This document shows positions 45,907-55,140 of a stretch of DNA of 64,000 bases, piece after piece. This DNA is from an uncultured Pseudomonadota bacterium. GTDB taxonomy: Bacteria > Myxococcota_A > Bradymonadia > Bradymonadales > Bradymonadaceae. The stretch spans positions 248,001-312,000 of the forward strand of contig CAJXPB010000002.1 in the NCBI GenBank assembly GCA_913057905.1, read 5' to 3'. The stretch's first letter is position 1; each line of letters starts with the position of its first letter. A model generated the notes under the pieces. That model was not told the origin of the DNA, ran no database searches, and saw only the letters and a list, made by a program, of their open reading frames with translations. A program made the translations under genes and the position numbers.

Positions 45907-47274
45907 TCACTCGACCCAGTAGGTCTTGGCGTTGACGAATTCCCGGATGCCGTGGCGGCTGAGTTCGCGACCGTAGCCCGAGTCCTTGATGCCGCCAAAC
46001 GGCAGCCGGGGGTCCGACTTCACAATGCCGTTGACCGCCACGTGCCCGGCCTGCAGGCGGGGGATCAACTCCCCCGCCGCTTCTTTTGGCCCCCAGACAC
46101 TGGCGCCGAGGCCGAAGTCCGACCCGTTAGCCAGACGCACGGCATGGTCGACATCCTGGGCGCGTACCACGGCCGCCACCGGGCCAAAGGTCTCCTCCGA
46201 CCAGCCCGGCATGCCCGGCTCCAGGTGGGTCAGAAGCGTCGGCGGGTAGAAGGCGCCCTCGGCGAGTTCACCTTCGTCGGGAATCTCACCGCCGAGCCGG
46301 CAGACCGCGCCCATATCGACCGATTTGGTCACCTGCTCGTGAAGCTCCTCGCGCAGGTCCTCCCTAGCCATCGGCCCGATGTCGGTGGCCTCGTCGATGG
46401 GATCGCCTACAGTCAGGTCGGCGAGCGCCGACTCCAATCGCTCGACAAACGCGTCGTGTTGGTCGCCGACGACGATGAACCGCTTGGCGGCGATGCACGA
46501 TTGGCCGCTGTTCTGAGTGCGTGCCAGCACCGCCTGGTCGACGACCTCATCCAGGTCGGCATCTTCCAAGACCACGAACGGGTCTGATCCGCCCAACTCC
46601 AAGACCGTCGGCTTGAGCTGCTCGGCGGCCTGACTGGCGACGGCCCGGCCGGCCCCGACCGAACCGGTAAGCGTGACACCCCGAACCCGGTCGTCGGCGA
46701 TGACCTTCGAGGTCAGATCCCGGCCGATCATCAGGGTCTGAAACGCCGGCTCGGGGAAGTTCGCCTCCACGAAGACCTCTTCGATCGCCTCGGCGCAACC
46801 CGGCACATTCGCCGCGTGCTTCAGAAGCCCCACGTTGCCGGCCATCAGATTCGGCGCGGCGAACCGAAAGACCTGCCAGAAGGGAAAGTTCCAGGGCATC
46901 ACCGCCAGAATCGGCCCCAGCGGTTCGTATCGCACACCGCTGGCCGACCCGTCGGTCTCGATCGGCTCCGTGGCGAGCTGGGATTCGGCGTGTTCGGCGT
47001 AGTAGTCGCAGACCCAGGCGCACTTCTGCACCTCACTTTTTGCCTGCTCGATCGGCTTGCCCATCTCGTGGGTCATCAGCCGAGCGTAGCGTTGCTCGTT
47101 GTCGCGCAATACCTCGGCGGCGTTGAACATCAGGCCGGCGCGGGTCGTGAAGTCGCGCTGCCGCCAGCTTTCATAGGTCTGCTGCGCTTCTTTGAGCTTG
47201 TCCTCGAGGGCTTCTTCGGTGTCGTTTTCGTAGTCGGCGATCAGCTCACCGGTCGCGGGATTGTGGGCTTTCAT
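45907..47274 (-). CDS. Aldehyde dehydrogenase, succinate-semialdehyde dehydrogenase-like
   Basis: This 455-aa NAD(P)-dependent enzyme has LGPILAVMPWNFPFWQVFRFAAPNLMAGN, the GSVGAGRAVASQAA cofactor loop, the catalytic Glu in VLELGGSDPF and the nucleophilic Cys in NSGQSCIAAKRFIV. It also has the C-terminal PFGGIKDSGYGRELSRHGIREFVNAKT typical of the GabD/Sad branch. It is slightly shorter than the usual 480 residues at the N-terminus, as in the Sad (YneI) group. It converts succinate semialdehyde or a similar aldehyde to the acid. It is monocistronic and convergent with the sulfur gene. Confidence 0.92.
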   Translation of the reverse strand: MKAHNPATGELIADYENDTEEALEDKLKEAQQTYESWRQRDFTTRAGLMFNAAEVLRDNEQRYARLMTHEMGKPIEQAKSEVQKCAWVCDYYAEHAESQLATEPIETDGSASGVRYEPLGPILAVMPWNFPFWQVFRFAAPNLMAGNVGLLKHAANVPGCAEAIEEVFVEANFPEPAFQTLMIGRDLTSKVIADDRVRGVTLTGSVGAGRAVASQAAEQLKPTVLELGGSDPFVVLEDADLDEVVDQAVLARTQNSGQSCIAAKRFIVVGDQHDAFVERLESALADLTVGDPIDEATDIGPMAREDLREELHEQVTKSVDMGAVCRLGGEIPDEGELAEGAFYPPTLLTHLEPGMPGWSEETFGPVAAVVRAQDVDHAVRLANGSDFGLGASVWGPKEAAGELIPRLQAGHVAVNGIVKSDPRLPFGGIKDSGYGRELSRHGIREFVNAKTYWVE

Positions 47275-47500
47275 GGTTGATTCGGGGCAGGAGTCGACGG
47301 CGGTCGTGATATTGAGTGTAAGCCCCGGCGTCGAGAATTAAATTGATTCGCGATGGCGCTCCGCCGCGACATAGGCAACGGAAGAGCACTCCGTGTCGAG
47401 ATTCGATCGTCGCACGGTCAGGAGTCTACGTTGGCAGATGGTTCCCAATATGGTAATTTCGCGTTCGATACGATTCTGGAGTTCGGGAAGAGGGCATCCC

Positions 47501-47893
47501 ATGACACAGATACTCCAACCGGTGGAGACCGAGGCTCAGTACGAGAGAGCCCTAAATGTTATCGAGAGACTGTTCGAACAAGGACCGCCTTCGTCGGAGT
47601 CTGAAGAGGGCCAGCAATTGGCGAGTCTCATTAAACTCGTTGAAGCCTACGAAGAAGACCATCACCCAATAGGGCCTTCCACTCCGAACGAAATCCTGAG
47701 ACATGAACTTGAGCGAACTGGGCTTTCTCAGAAACAGCTCAGCGAAAAGACTGGCATCGCGGAGAGTCGGATCTCTGATCTCGTAAATGGAAAGCGAGAT
47801 GCATCGGCACGGCAGGTCGCGATCCTCTCCGATTTTTTCGATATCTCGGCTGATCTTCTTCTTCCGAAGACGAGTTCGAAGCGGGCGAGTTGA
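47501..47893 (+). CDS. HigA-type HTH antitoxin, no partner toxin seen
   Basis: This 130-aa protein is very like the HigA antitoxins of the COG5499 type. The N-terminal part (EAQYERALNVIERLFEQ...LASLIKLVEAYEEDHHPIGPSTPNEILRHELE compacted) is the family's toxin-binding region, and the C-terminal XRE HTH is GLSQKQLSEKTGIAESRISDLVNGKR. ATG at 47501 is chosen with AGAGGG 6 nt before it. A HigB toxin gene normally precedes it with a small gap. I translated the 226 bp upstream in the plus frames and see no HigB-like segment. GC is lower than in neighbours, suggesting acquisition. It probably survives as a solitary antitoxin or regulator. Confidence 0.8.
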   Translation: MTQILQPVETEAQYERALNVIERLFEQGPPSSESEEGQQLASLIKLVEAYEEDHHPIGPSTPNEILRHELERTGLSQKQLSEKTGIAESRISDLVNGKRDASARQVAILSDFFDISADLLLPKTSSKRAS

Positions 47894-47935
47894 TCGAACC
47901 GAGACACGTACGCATCTCAAGGCAGACTGGACACC

Positions 47936-48931
47936 ATGGCGACCAAACGCGAACATCTCTTGAGCGTGGTCAAAGACCTTCGACGCTACCTGGAATGGCA
48001 GGGTGTCGAGGGCGACCCCGGTGTGATCCCCGCCTCCGACGAGGAGCGCGAGGAGGCGCGCAAGCGCTGGAAGGAGCGGCGGGAACAGAAGACGCGGGCG
48101 ATGGAGGCTGATCTCAAGGGCGAGCCGGACGAAGACGGGGCCGAGAGTCCTCCGCAGACGCCCGAGCAACAGGAGCCTGAGGAGCCGTCCGAGTCGGCCG
48201 ACGAGGAGTCGGACGGCCCGATGGCGAAGTCGGGCGACGACGCCCCGTGGAAGCGGTTTAAGTCAAAGCGAGACCAGAAACCCAAGTCGCAGGCATCCAG
48301 TGGCTCGGCGTCCGACTCGGCGGATACCGGCGAAAGCGAGGCCGCAAGCGCCTCCGACCCGGACGAGATGTCCAACGCCGACAAGCTCGAGTACCTGCGC
48401 AACTACATGGGGAACTGCCAGCGGTGCCCGCTGCACGAGGGGCGCACGAATCTGGTCTTCGGAGAGGGCAATCCCGAGGCCCGGCTCCTCTTCGTCGGCG
48501 AAGCGCCCGGCTACCATGAAGATCAGCAGGGACGTCCCTTCGTGGGTAAGGCCGGTACACTCCTGGACCAGATGATCCGGGCGATGGGGCTGGAGCGCGA
48601 AGACACCTACATCTGCAACGTCCTGAAGTCGCGGCCGCCGGACAACCGCGACCCGCGGCCCGACGAGGTCCGCGAGTGCTTTCCCTTCCTGAAGAAGCAG
48701 CTCCAGATCATCGAGCCCGAGGTCATCGTCACCCTGGGTCGGCCCGCCAGCCAGACGCTGCTGGATTCGAGCAAACCGCTGGGCGCCCTGCGCGGCAACT
48801 GGCACACCTGGGGCAATAGCGACGTGATGCCCACCTATCACCCGGCGTACCTGCTGCGGAACGAAAACCAGAAGAAAAAGACCTGGTCGGACCTGCAGCA
48901 GGTTATGGAGCGGCTCGGGCTGAGCCGCTGA
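47936..48931 (+). CDS. Family-4 uracil-DNA glycosylase with a disordered N-terminal region
   Basis: This 331-aa protein has a catalytic C-terminal domain of about 195 residues. It shows CQRCPLHEGR (two Fe-S Cys), VGEAPGYHEDQQGRPFVGKAG (motif A, uracil recognition), CNVLKSRPPDNRDP and ECFPFL (the other two Cys), VTLGRPAS and TYHPAYLL. It removes uracil from DNA and carries a 4Fe-4S cluster. The first 130 residues are a short helical segment followed by a Glu/Asp/Ser/Pro-rich, low-complexity linker with no known domain. It lies 42 bp after the HigA gene but is unlikely to be related. A bidirectional terminator follows. Confidence 0.93.
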   Translation: MATKREHLLSVVKDLRRYLEWQGVEGDPGVIPASDEEREEARKRWKERREQKTRAMEADLKGEPDEDGAESPPQTPEQQEPEEPSESADEESDGPMAKSGDDAPWKRFKSKRDQKPKSQASSGSASDSADTGESEAASASDPDEMSNADKLEYLRNYMGNCQRCPLHEGRTNLVFGEGNPEARLLFVGEAPGYHEDQQGRPFVGKAGTLLDQMIRAMGLEREDTYICNVLKSRPPDNRDPRPDEVRECFPFLKKQLQIIEPEVIVTLGRPASQTLLDSSKPLGALRGNWHTWGNSDVMPTYHPAYLLRNENQKKKTWSDLQQVMERLGLSR

Positions 48932-48957
48932 GGCCTGTGCGACGGAACCCCACGTAC

Positions 48958-48994
48958 AAAACCCCGCCTTCGGACTGGCCGAAGGCGGGGTTTT
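48958..48994. terminator. Bidirectional Rho-independent terminator
   Basis: A 16-bp perfect stem (48958-48973 with 48979-48994) and a 5-base loop, with an A-run before and a T-run after. It separates the convergent glycosylase and TPR lipoprotein genes. Confidence 0.88.
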
Positions 48995-49015
48995 TTGTGT
49001 CTGGCGAGTCGGTTG

Positions 49016-50041
49016 TTACTCGTCGCCGGGACGGGGGATGAACTCGCTGGCGTCCTCGTCGGGAAGCTCCAGCGTCTGCTGGGCGTCGAGCCGCATCTGG
49101 GCGGCCTTCAGCCGTTTGTCGTACATCTCCTCGTCACCGAGCTCGGCGGCCTTCTCGAAGTGCGAGACCGCGTCCTCGGTTCGACCCTGAATCTCGCGGA
49201 TGACGCCCATGTTGTAGTGGGCACCGGCGAGTTTGGGATTGGCTTCGAGGGCCTTCTCGAACGAGGCGTAGGCCTTCTTCCAGTCGCCGGCCTTCATCAT
49301 GTCGACGCCATCTTTGAGCGATGAATCACCCGTGGCCAACTCGACCTTGTAGGTCATCTCGTGTCGGCCGTACGGGAAGGCGAAGGCCTGAGCACTCACG
49401 GTCGCAGCGGCTTCGAAGAGTTGGGCCGAATCTTTCGGGGCCTTCATCAGCCGAGATCCCTTCGTGGCGCTCTTCCATCCGTCGGTCATCCAGGCTCCGC
49501 GCGGTGGAACCATCGTCGGCGCCTCTGCGAAGGTGTCGCCGGGGCGGACGGTCATCGGGACGCGTCGCGTGTCGACTTCTCGGCCGTCGCGCGTCCACAA
49601 GGTGTAGACGACGTCGGTCTTGACCATCGTTTTGTCGCCCTCGGTCGTCTGCGTCCATTCGACCACATGGGCGGACATCACCAGGGGAGCGTCGATCGAC
49701 GGCGGTAGGTTGGTCGGTCCGTCGGTCTCCCAGGGCGCCGGTTCTTCGGAGGCGTCGGAGACGCGGTTGAACGACATCTCAAAGGCCGTCGACGTCCTGT
49801 CGACCACCGAATACGGGCTCCTCTCGAACGCTCTCTGGAGTGCGCTCTTGACCGTCTCGGTAGCTGTCGCACCCTCCGGGGCCTCGGCAGTCGATTCCGG
49901 GGCCGTGGTGACGCTGATCAGCGCAACGCTGGTCCCATCGGGCGCCTGCATCATCGGCGACTGTTGGCGGGTCTGCGAAAGCTGTGTGGCACAGCCGGTC
50001 AGAAATAGAGCAATGGTGATGAGCGCAAGGGATCGACGCAT
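49016..50041 (-). CDS. Lipoprotein with a C-terminal tetratricopeptide region
   Basis: This 341-aa lipoprotein starts MRRSLALITIALFLTGC, with a clear lipobox; ATG 50041 is chosen since the longer frame adds Arg-rich residues before it. The middle is a beta-rich domain (VMSAHVVEWTQTTEGDKTMVKTDVVYTLWT, REVDTRRVPMTV) that resembles envelope-stress or GNA1162-like lipoproteins only vaguely. The C-terminal 110 residues form at least two TPR units (AGDWKKAYASFEKALEANPKLAGAHYNMGVI, GRTEDAVSHFEKAAELGDEEMYDKRL). It may act as an adaptor at the outer membrane. It lies 85 bp downstream of coaBC on the same strand. Confidence 0.8.
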   Translation of the reverse strand: MRRSLALITIALFLTGCATQLSQTRQQSPMMQAPDGTSVALISVTTAPESTAEAPEGATATETVKSALQRAFERSPYSVVDRTSTAFEMSFNRVSDASEEPAPWETDGPTNLPPSIDAPLVMSAHVVEWTQTTEGDKTMVKTDVVYTLWTRDGREVDTRRVPMTVRPGDTFAEAPTMVPPRGAWMTDGWKSATKGSRLMKAPKDSAQLFEAAATVSAQAFAFPYGRHEMTYKVELATGDSSLKDGVDMMKAGDWKKAYASFEKALEANPKLAGAHYNMGVIREIQGRTEDAVSHFEKAAELGDEEMYDKRLKAAQMRLDAQQTLELPDEDASEFIPRPGDE

Positions 50042-50126
50042 AGGCACTTGAATGTTTAAGGAGTCTCGTCGGACGAATCGCCGACAGGAGTATACGGATC
50101 TTAGGCCCGATCCCAAGCCAGACGGC

Positions 50127-51326
50127 TCAGCGTTCCAGACGCCGGGCCACGATCTCGAAGAGGTGCTCGGCGAGTGCTTCTTTGGAGATAGGCCCGTAGC
50201 GGGTCTCCGACGTCCCGGTCAGGATGTGGGCGACGATGTCGTCGGACCCGAAGGTGCTGTCGTCTCCACCGATCTTGTTGGCGACCAATATATCGGCGCC
50301 CTTGTCCCGTCGTTTTCGCTCGCCTCGCTCGGCGACGTCGCTGGACTCCGCGGCAAACCCCACCAGCAGGGGTCTCCCGTCGCCGGCCTCGGCACTGGCT
50401 CGCTGTCCGAGTTCGGCCAGAACGTCCGGGTTTCGCTCCAGCTCGAGTGTGCCGGTCATGGTCTCTTTTTTGAGCTTTGAAGGGCTCGAGGTCTTCGGCC
50501 GCCAGTCACAGACCGCTGCGCTTTTGACGACGACATCCATCGATTCGACCCGCTCGATGACGGCATCGTACATCTGTTGAGCCGTCTGAACCGAGACCAA
50601 TTCGACGCCCGCGGGCTGTTCGAGCTGCGTCGGGCCGCTGACCAGGGTCACCTCGGCGCCGAGCCGCCGGGCGATCTTGGCCAGGGCGTAACCCATCTTG
50701 CCCGACGACGGATTGGTCAGCATGCGCGCCGGATCGATCGGCTCGTGGGTGGGCCCGGCCGTGATCAGAACGCGGCGGTCTTTGAGCGTCGGCTCCGTGG
50801 CCTCGACGAGCACCTCTTCGACCAGATCCGGCGGATCCGGCATGCGTCCCGGGCCGATCTCGCGGCAGGCGAGCTCGCCGGAATCGGGCTGGATGACTCG
50901 CCAGCCGTACTCGCTCTCCAGGGTCTCGATATTGCGGGTGACCGACGGGTGATACCACATCTGAGTATTCATCGCGGGCGCGACGACCACAGGCGCCCGG
51001 GTCGCCAGGAGCACCGTCGTCAGAAGGTCGTCGGCCATCCCGGCGGCGGCCCGGGCAATGAAATCGGCGGTCGCCGGCGCCACCACCACGACGTCCGCCC
51101 ATCGCGCCAGGTCGATGTGCCCGATCTCGGACTCGTATCCGGCATCGAAGAGGTCGCTGCCGACGGGATTCTCGGACAGCGCCTGCAGAGTCATCGGCGT
51201 GATGAACTCCTCGGCCGACTCGGTCATGACCACGCGGACGTCGTCGTCTCGCTTGATGAACTCTCTTACCAGATGCGCCGACTTGTAGGCGGCGATGCCC
51301 CCTGTGACTCCGACCAGTACGTTCAT
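50127..51326 (-). CDS. coaBC: Bifunctional phosphopantothenoylcysteine decarboxylase/synthetase
   Basis: This 399-aa enzyme makes 4'-phosphopantetheine for coenzyme A. The N-terminal CoaC flavoprotein half has VTGGIAAYKSAHLVREF, VVVAPAMNTQMWYHP and the catalytic-Cys segment ELACREIGPGRMPDP. The C-terminal CoaB half has TAGPTHEPIDPARMLTNPSSGKMGYALA, KSAAVCDWRP and KLKKETMTGTLELERNPDVL. Length matches the usual 400. It is transcribed after the Nudix gene (48 bp gap), whose product may hydrolyse coenzyme A, so a CoA-linked grouping is plausible. Confidence 0.96.
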   Translation of the reverse strand: MNVLVGVTGGIAAYKSAHLVREFIKRDDDVRVVMTESAEEFITPMTLQALSENPVGSDLFDAGYESEIGHIDLARWADVVVVAPATADFIARAAAGMADDLLTTVLLATRAPVVVAPAMNTQMWYHPSVTRNIETLESEYGWRVIQPDSGELACREIGPGRMPDPPDLVEEVLVEATEPTLKDRRVLITAGPTHEPIDPARMLTNPSSGKMGYALAKIARRLGAEVTLVSGPTQLEQPAGVELVSVQTAQQMYDAVIERVESMDVVVKSAAVCDWRPKTSSPSKLKKETMTGTLELERNPDVLAELGQRASAEAGDGRPLLVGFAAESSDVAERGERKRRDKGADILVANKIGGDDSTFGSDDIVAHILTGTSETRYGPISKEALAEHLFEIVARRLER

Positions 51327-51374
51327 GGCTCGTCTCCCTAGCAGCGGTCTACCGACTCGACCATGGGACTGATG

Positions 51375-51980
51375 TCAGTCGCGCAGGCCCAGATAGTCAA
51401 GGAGTACCCATACCAGATATCCCGTGACACCCCAGATCGTATAGCCCTCGTATTCGTAGTAGTGGACGGGAAAGGTCTGGTCGCCCCAGGAGCGCATCTC
51501 GACCCTGTGGATAGCGGGATCGGCGAGCACATCCAGCGGCACGTCGAAGATGACCTCGATCTCGGCGAGCTCCGGGGTCAGCTCGTACGGGTGAGGGAAC
51601 TCTCCGGCCCACGCCTCCAGGCTGTAGCCGGTAATGGTGGGCATCTCGGCCAGCGCACCGTAGACGTCGACGTCGGCGGGGGCCAGGTCGATCTCCTCGT
51701 GAGTTTCACGAAGCGCGGTGTCGAGCTTCGACTCATCGACCGGCTCGACCCGGCCGCCGGGAAAGCTGACTTCACCGGAGTGTTTGGTGAGTCCGGCCGC
51801 CCGCCGGGTAAAGGTCACGTGGAGCCTGCCGTCCTTCTCGAAGATCGGGATCAGGACCGCCGCCGGACTCAAGTCGCCCTCGATCGCCGCCCTCCGGCCG
51901 GTCCAGTCCGACGCCGGTACCATGCCCAGTTTGGCCAGCCGACGGCGCACATCTTCGGGGGCGGCGGAGGCGTCACTCAT
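51375..51980 (-). CDS. Nudix hydrolase, CoA pyrophosphatase-like
   Basis: This 201-aa protein has a full Nudix box, GGRVEPVDESKLDTALRETHEEIDL (listed here by its key residues G-x5-E-x7-R-E-x2-E-E), preceded by LTKHSGEVSFPGG, the LL-x-x-x-GEV-x-FPGG pattern of the CoA pyrophosphatase (NudL/YeaB) branch. It would hydrolyse CoA or oxidised CoA to phosphopantetheine and 3',5'-ADP. Its ATG overlaps the stop of the upstream DUF296 gene by 4 nt, so they are translationally coupled. coaBC follows on the same strand. Confidence 0.9.
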   Translation of the reverse strand: MSDASAAPEDVRRRLAKLGMVPASDWTGRRAAIEGDLSPAAVLIPIFEKDGRLHVTFTRRAAGLTKHSGEVSFPGGRVEPVDESKLDTALRETHEEIDLAPADVDVYGALAEMPTITGYSLEAWAGEFPHPYELTPELAEIEVIFDVPLDVLADPAIHRVEMRSWGDQTFPVHYYEYEGYTIWGVTGYLVWVLLDYLGLRD

Positions 51981-52825
51981 TTTCCGACCTTCGCCTTGAA
52001 GACGTTGCGCCCGTTTTCTTCGCCTTCGAATTCGAAGCCGACCACATCGAGCGACAGCTTCCGGATCTTTCCGCGCCGCATTCGAATGTGGGCGTACTGA
52101 TCATCCTCGACGCGCATCACTCGGCAACGGCCGAGCTTGGGATGATCGAGAATATCACCCGCTTCGAGCATCGGGCTCTCCATATCCATATCGCCGTAGA
52201 TGTCATCGCCGTCATCGGCGTCGGGCTCCTTCTCGTCGGCCGTGGACTCCGGCTGCTGGGTCGCCGATTTGGCGTCGTCCCAGCTCATGCCCTTCCCCTT
52301 CATCGGTTCGGGCTCTTCGGATGACTCCGAGGGCTCCGTCTGCGAGGTCGTCTCATCGGCGGCAGGTTCGGGCGCCTGCGTGCGCTGGATCGCCGCGATC
52401 CGCGGCATGCCGCTCTCGGTGTTCATGCGCCGCTCGACCCTCAGGTCTTGGAACGCCTCGAGGACGAATTCGAGCTCCACGGCTCGACCGCTTCGAAGCT
52501 CACCGGTCATCACCTGAGCCCCGAGGGGGCCCTGCGCGCTGAGGACCGCCTGCAGCCGGACGATCACCTCGTCGCCTAGCGTCGCCACGTTTCCGACCAG
52601 GTTCAAGACGTCAAACTGGCCTTCGCCTTCGTAGACAGGCTCGTAATTGCCGGAATCGCCGTTGAAATGAACGACTTCGACGCGGTCGAATCGGCCGACG
52701 GCGCGCACCTCGCCGGCTTCGATGTCGTGCTCTCGACAGAAATCCGTCAGCTCATCGATGCACTCCTCTCCGGTCTCGAGGCGTCCGACGATGGTGCGCA
52801 CCTGATTCGACTCTTGAAAGATCAT
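51977..52825 (-). CDS. PPC/DUF296-domain protein with a C-terminal SH3-like domain
   Basis: This 282-aa protein has an N-terminal PPC (DUF296) domain (about 1-130: VRTIVGRLETGEECIDELTDFCREHDIEAGEVRAVGRF compacted; VEVVHFNGDSGNYEPVYEGEGQFDVLNLVGNVA; VELEF). This fold is found in plant AT-hook proteins and in bacterial proteins of unknown role. An acidic Pro/Glu/Thr-rich linker (about 150-220) follows, then a basic SH3- or CarD-like barrel at the C-terminus (DILDHPKLGRCRVMRVEDDQYAHIRMRRGKIRKLSLDVVGFEF compacted). No AT-hook is seen. The combination suggests nucleic-acid binding, but this is inference. It is coupled to the Nudix gene. Confidence 0.75.
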   Translation of the reverse strand: MIFQESNQVRTIVGRLETGEECIDELTDFCREHDIEAGEVRAVGRFDRVEVVHFNGDSGNYEPVYEGEGQFDVLNLVGNVATLGDEVIVRLQAVLSAQGPLGAQVMTGELRSGRAVELEFVLEAFQDLRVERRMNTESGMPRIAAIQRTQAPEPAADETTSQTEPSESSEEPEPMKGKGMSWDDAKSATQQPESTADEKEPDADDGDDIYGDMDMESPMLEAGDILDHPKLGRCRVMRVEDDQYAHIRMRRGKIRKLSLDVVGFEFEGEENGRNVFKAKVGK

Positions 52826-52904
52826 TCCGCTGGGTCCGGTCTCTTTGAGGTGGGTCGGTGGCGATAACTCTACAAGCGCCGTCTTATCGACTTCTGCCGA
52901 GTCT

Positions 52905-55115
52905 TCAACCTCCGGTGTCGTCGGACTCGGACGTGTCCTCGGCTTCGCGGCGCTTTTGTTCGAGCCGACGTCGCTCTTCCCTTAGACGGCGGCGTTCCGA
53001 TTCGTGTTCCGCGATCTCTTCTTTGAGGCGCTTGCGAACGTCTCGGACGTCCTGCTTTTCGTCCTGCAACTCCTCCTGCTGCTCCTCGAGGTGCTCGCGT
53101 TCTTCGGCCAGCTCCTCTTGCTGCTCGTCGAGTTTCTCGCGCTCTTCGGCCAGCTCTTCCTTTTGTTCCTCGAGGGTCTGTTGTTGTCGTTTGACGGCCG
53201 CCCTTTGCTTGCGAGCCTTGTCGAGTTGAGTCTGCAGGGCGGCGCGCTGCTCGGCCAACCTCTCCTGCTCGGCCTCGTGAGCGTCGAGCTCATCTTTGAG
53301 CTGCCGGCGCTCCTCGGTGATCGCCTCGCGACTCTCGTCGACCTTCTCGCGTTCCTGGGCGAGCCGCTGCCGGGCCTCGTCGATCTGCTCGTGGCGCTGT
53401 TCCTGCTCGGCAGGTTCGTATTCTTCGGGCTCGTTCCAACGCTCCAGTATATCCGAGACCGCCATGTGGGCGTTCATGTAGAATCGCTCTTCACCGATCT
53501 TGCCCATCAACCCGGATCGTTCCAGCACGTCTCGTAGCGGCCCCTTCGCGCCGGCCACGGACAACTCCACATCGCGTTCGGCCAATCCATCGACAATCTC
53601 TTGGAGTGCCTGAGTTGCCGTCGTATCGAGATCGTTAACGCCGGTCGTGTCGATAATCAGGGCCCGCACCCCCTCGTGGTCGGCATCCTCCAGGATCTCC
53701 TCTTTGAGCGTCTTGGCGTTTGCAAAACTAAACCGCGAGTCGATCCGGGTGATCCGAATGTCGGAGATGCTCTCGGCCTCGGGATGGCGACTGACGTCGC
53801 GAAACTCCTGGGTGCCGGGCACATGGCCGAGTTCGACCACATGGGGCTGACTCAGATCCCACAACACCACCACAACCGAGGCGCCCACGCCGATGAGAAT
53901 TCCCTGCTGGATGCCGATCCCCAGGGTTGCGCCGAAGGTAAGCAGCGCGATCGCCCCGTCGATTCGACGAGTCTCCAGCAGATACCTCAGCTCGGGCACG
54001 TCGATCATCCCCAGACACGCCACAATGATGATCGCCGCCAGCGCCGGGGTGGGCAAAAAGAAGAAGAGACCGGTTAAAAACAACAGCGTAATTCCGACCA
54101 GGCTCCCCGCCACCACATTCGACAGCGGCGTGTGGGCGCCGGCGCGGTGGTTGACCGCCGAGCGCGAAAAGCTCCCCGAAATCGGCACGGCCCGGAAAAA
54201 CGAGCCGAAGATATTGGCGGCCCCGATGGCGATCAATTCGCGGTTCGGCTCGACGTCGTATTCATGTTCGGTGGCAAACGCCTGCCCCAAAGACATCACG
54301 TACATGAATTCGACCAGCGCAAGGGTCAGGGCGGTGGGAGCCAATTGACGGATCCGCTCCAGGTCGAATTCGGCCAGGCTCTCGGGAATCTGGAAGGGCG
54401 GGAGTCCCGCGGGAATCGCGCCGACGATCTCCACACCATCGGCGGCCAGCTCGAGCCCCCAGGTCGCCAAGACCGCCACGGTCACCCAGATCAGCGCCGC
54501 CGGCCACCGGGGCTTCCACTGCTGGAGGACCGTCAGAAGCACCACGCCCACCACTCCGATCACACAGGTCTCCGGGTGAATGTCTGCAGCCTGCCGAATC
54601 GTCGACATGATGTGACGGTGAACGTACTGTGAATCCGGCGACTGGATGCCCAGGAGGTTACCGAGCTGGTTCGACGCGATGATCAGAGGGGCCGCGGTCA
54701 TGAACCCGGCGATCACCGGCCGAGACAGAAAATTGACCATGAACCCGAAGCGAAACAGACCCATCAGAACTTCGCAGATCCCCGTCATCACGGCCACGAG
54801 GACTGCCAGCTCGATCGCGGAGGTCTCCGGGCCCGCGTAGATGCCGATCCCGGCGGCGACGATGAGCATGTCGACGGTCACCGGCCCGACCGACAGGTGG
54901 CGAGAGGTGCCGAGAAGCGCGTACACGAACAACGGTACCAACGCGGCGTAGAGCCCATAGATCGGCTCGACCCCGGCGAGCATGGCGTAGGCCATCGCCT
55001 GGGGAATGAGCATCACCCCGACGGTCAGTCCGGCCGACAGATCCCCCCGAAGATCCGACCGATCGTAGTCGGTCAGCCAGTCGATTGCCGGAAATAGAGA
55101 CGACAGCTTGTTCAC
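52905..55115 (-). CDS. SulP-family anion transporter with STAS domain and long C-terminal coiled coil (1)
   Basis: This 736-aa protein starts at a GTG (55115) with GAGGA 7 nt upstream. Residues 1-410 are the SulP membrane domain with about 12-14 helices (GLTVGVMLIPQAMAYAMLAGVEPIYGLYA, PISGSFSRSAVNHRAGAHTPLSN). A STAS domain follows (about 445-545, ALIIDTTGVNDLDTTATQALQEI). The last 190 residues, about, are a Glu/Gln/Arg coiled coil with a repeated motif EEREKLDEQQEELAEER. SulP-STAS proteins take up sulfate, bicarbonate or other anions, but such a long coiled-coil tail is not part of the usual layout. It pairs with the gene immediately upstream, with 25 bp between them. Confidence 0.9.
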   Translation of the reverse strand: MNKLSSLFPAIDWLTDYDRSDLRGDLSAGLTVGVMLIPQAMAYAMLAGVEPIYGLYAALVPLFVYALLGTSRHLSVGPVTVDMLIVAAGIGIYAGPETSAIELAVLVAVMTGICEVLMGLFRFGFMVNFLSRPVIAGFMTAAPLIIASNQLGNLLGIQSPDSQYVHRHIMSTIRQAADIHPETCVIGVVGVVLLTVLQQWKPRWPAALIWVTVAVLATWGLELAADGVEIVGAIPAGLPPFQIPESLAEFDLERIRQLAPTALTLALVEFMYVMSLGQAFATEHEYDVEPNRELIAIGAANIFGSFFRAVPISGSFSRSAVNHRAGAHTPLSNVVAGSLVGITLLFLTGLFFFLPTPALAAIIIVACLGMIDVPELRYLLETRRIDGAIALLTFGATLGIGIQQGILIGVGASVVVVLWDLSQPHVVELGHVPGTQEFRDVSRHPEAESISDIRITRIDSRFSFANAKTLKEEILEDADHEGVRALIIDTTGVNDLDTTATQALQEIVDGLAERDVELSVAGAKGPLRDVLERSGLMGKIGEERFYMNAHMAVSDILERWNEPEEYEPAEQEQRHEQIDEARQRLAQEREKVDESREAITEERRQLKDELDAHEAEQERLAEQRAALQTQLDKARKQRAAVKRQQQTLEEQKEELAEEREKLDEQQEELAEEREHLEEQQEELQDEKQDVRDVRKRLKEEIAEHESERRRLREERRRLEQKRREAEDTSESDDTGG

Positions 55116-55140
55116 GGTCGGTCCTCGTCAGAGGCTCGTC

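Noticed and set aside
47353-47604. Possible HigB toxin upstream of higA
   Set aside because: The reading frames here lack the HigB core (VFNIxGNxYRLV and GTHxxYD), so no toxin is annotated.
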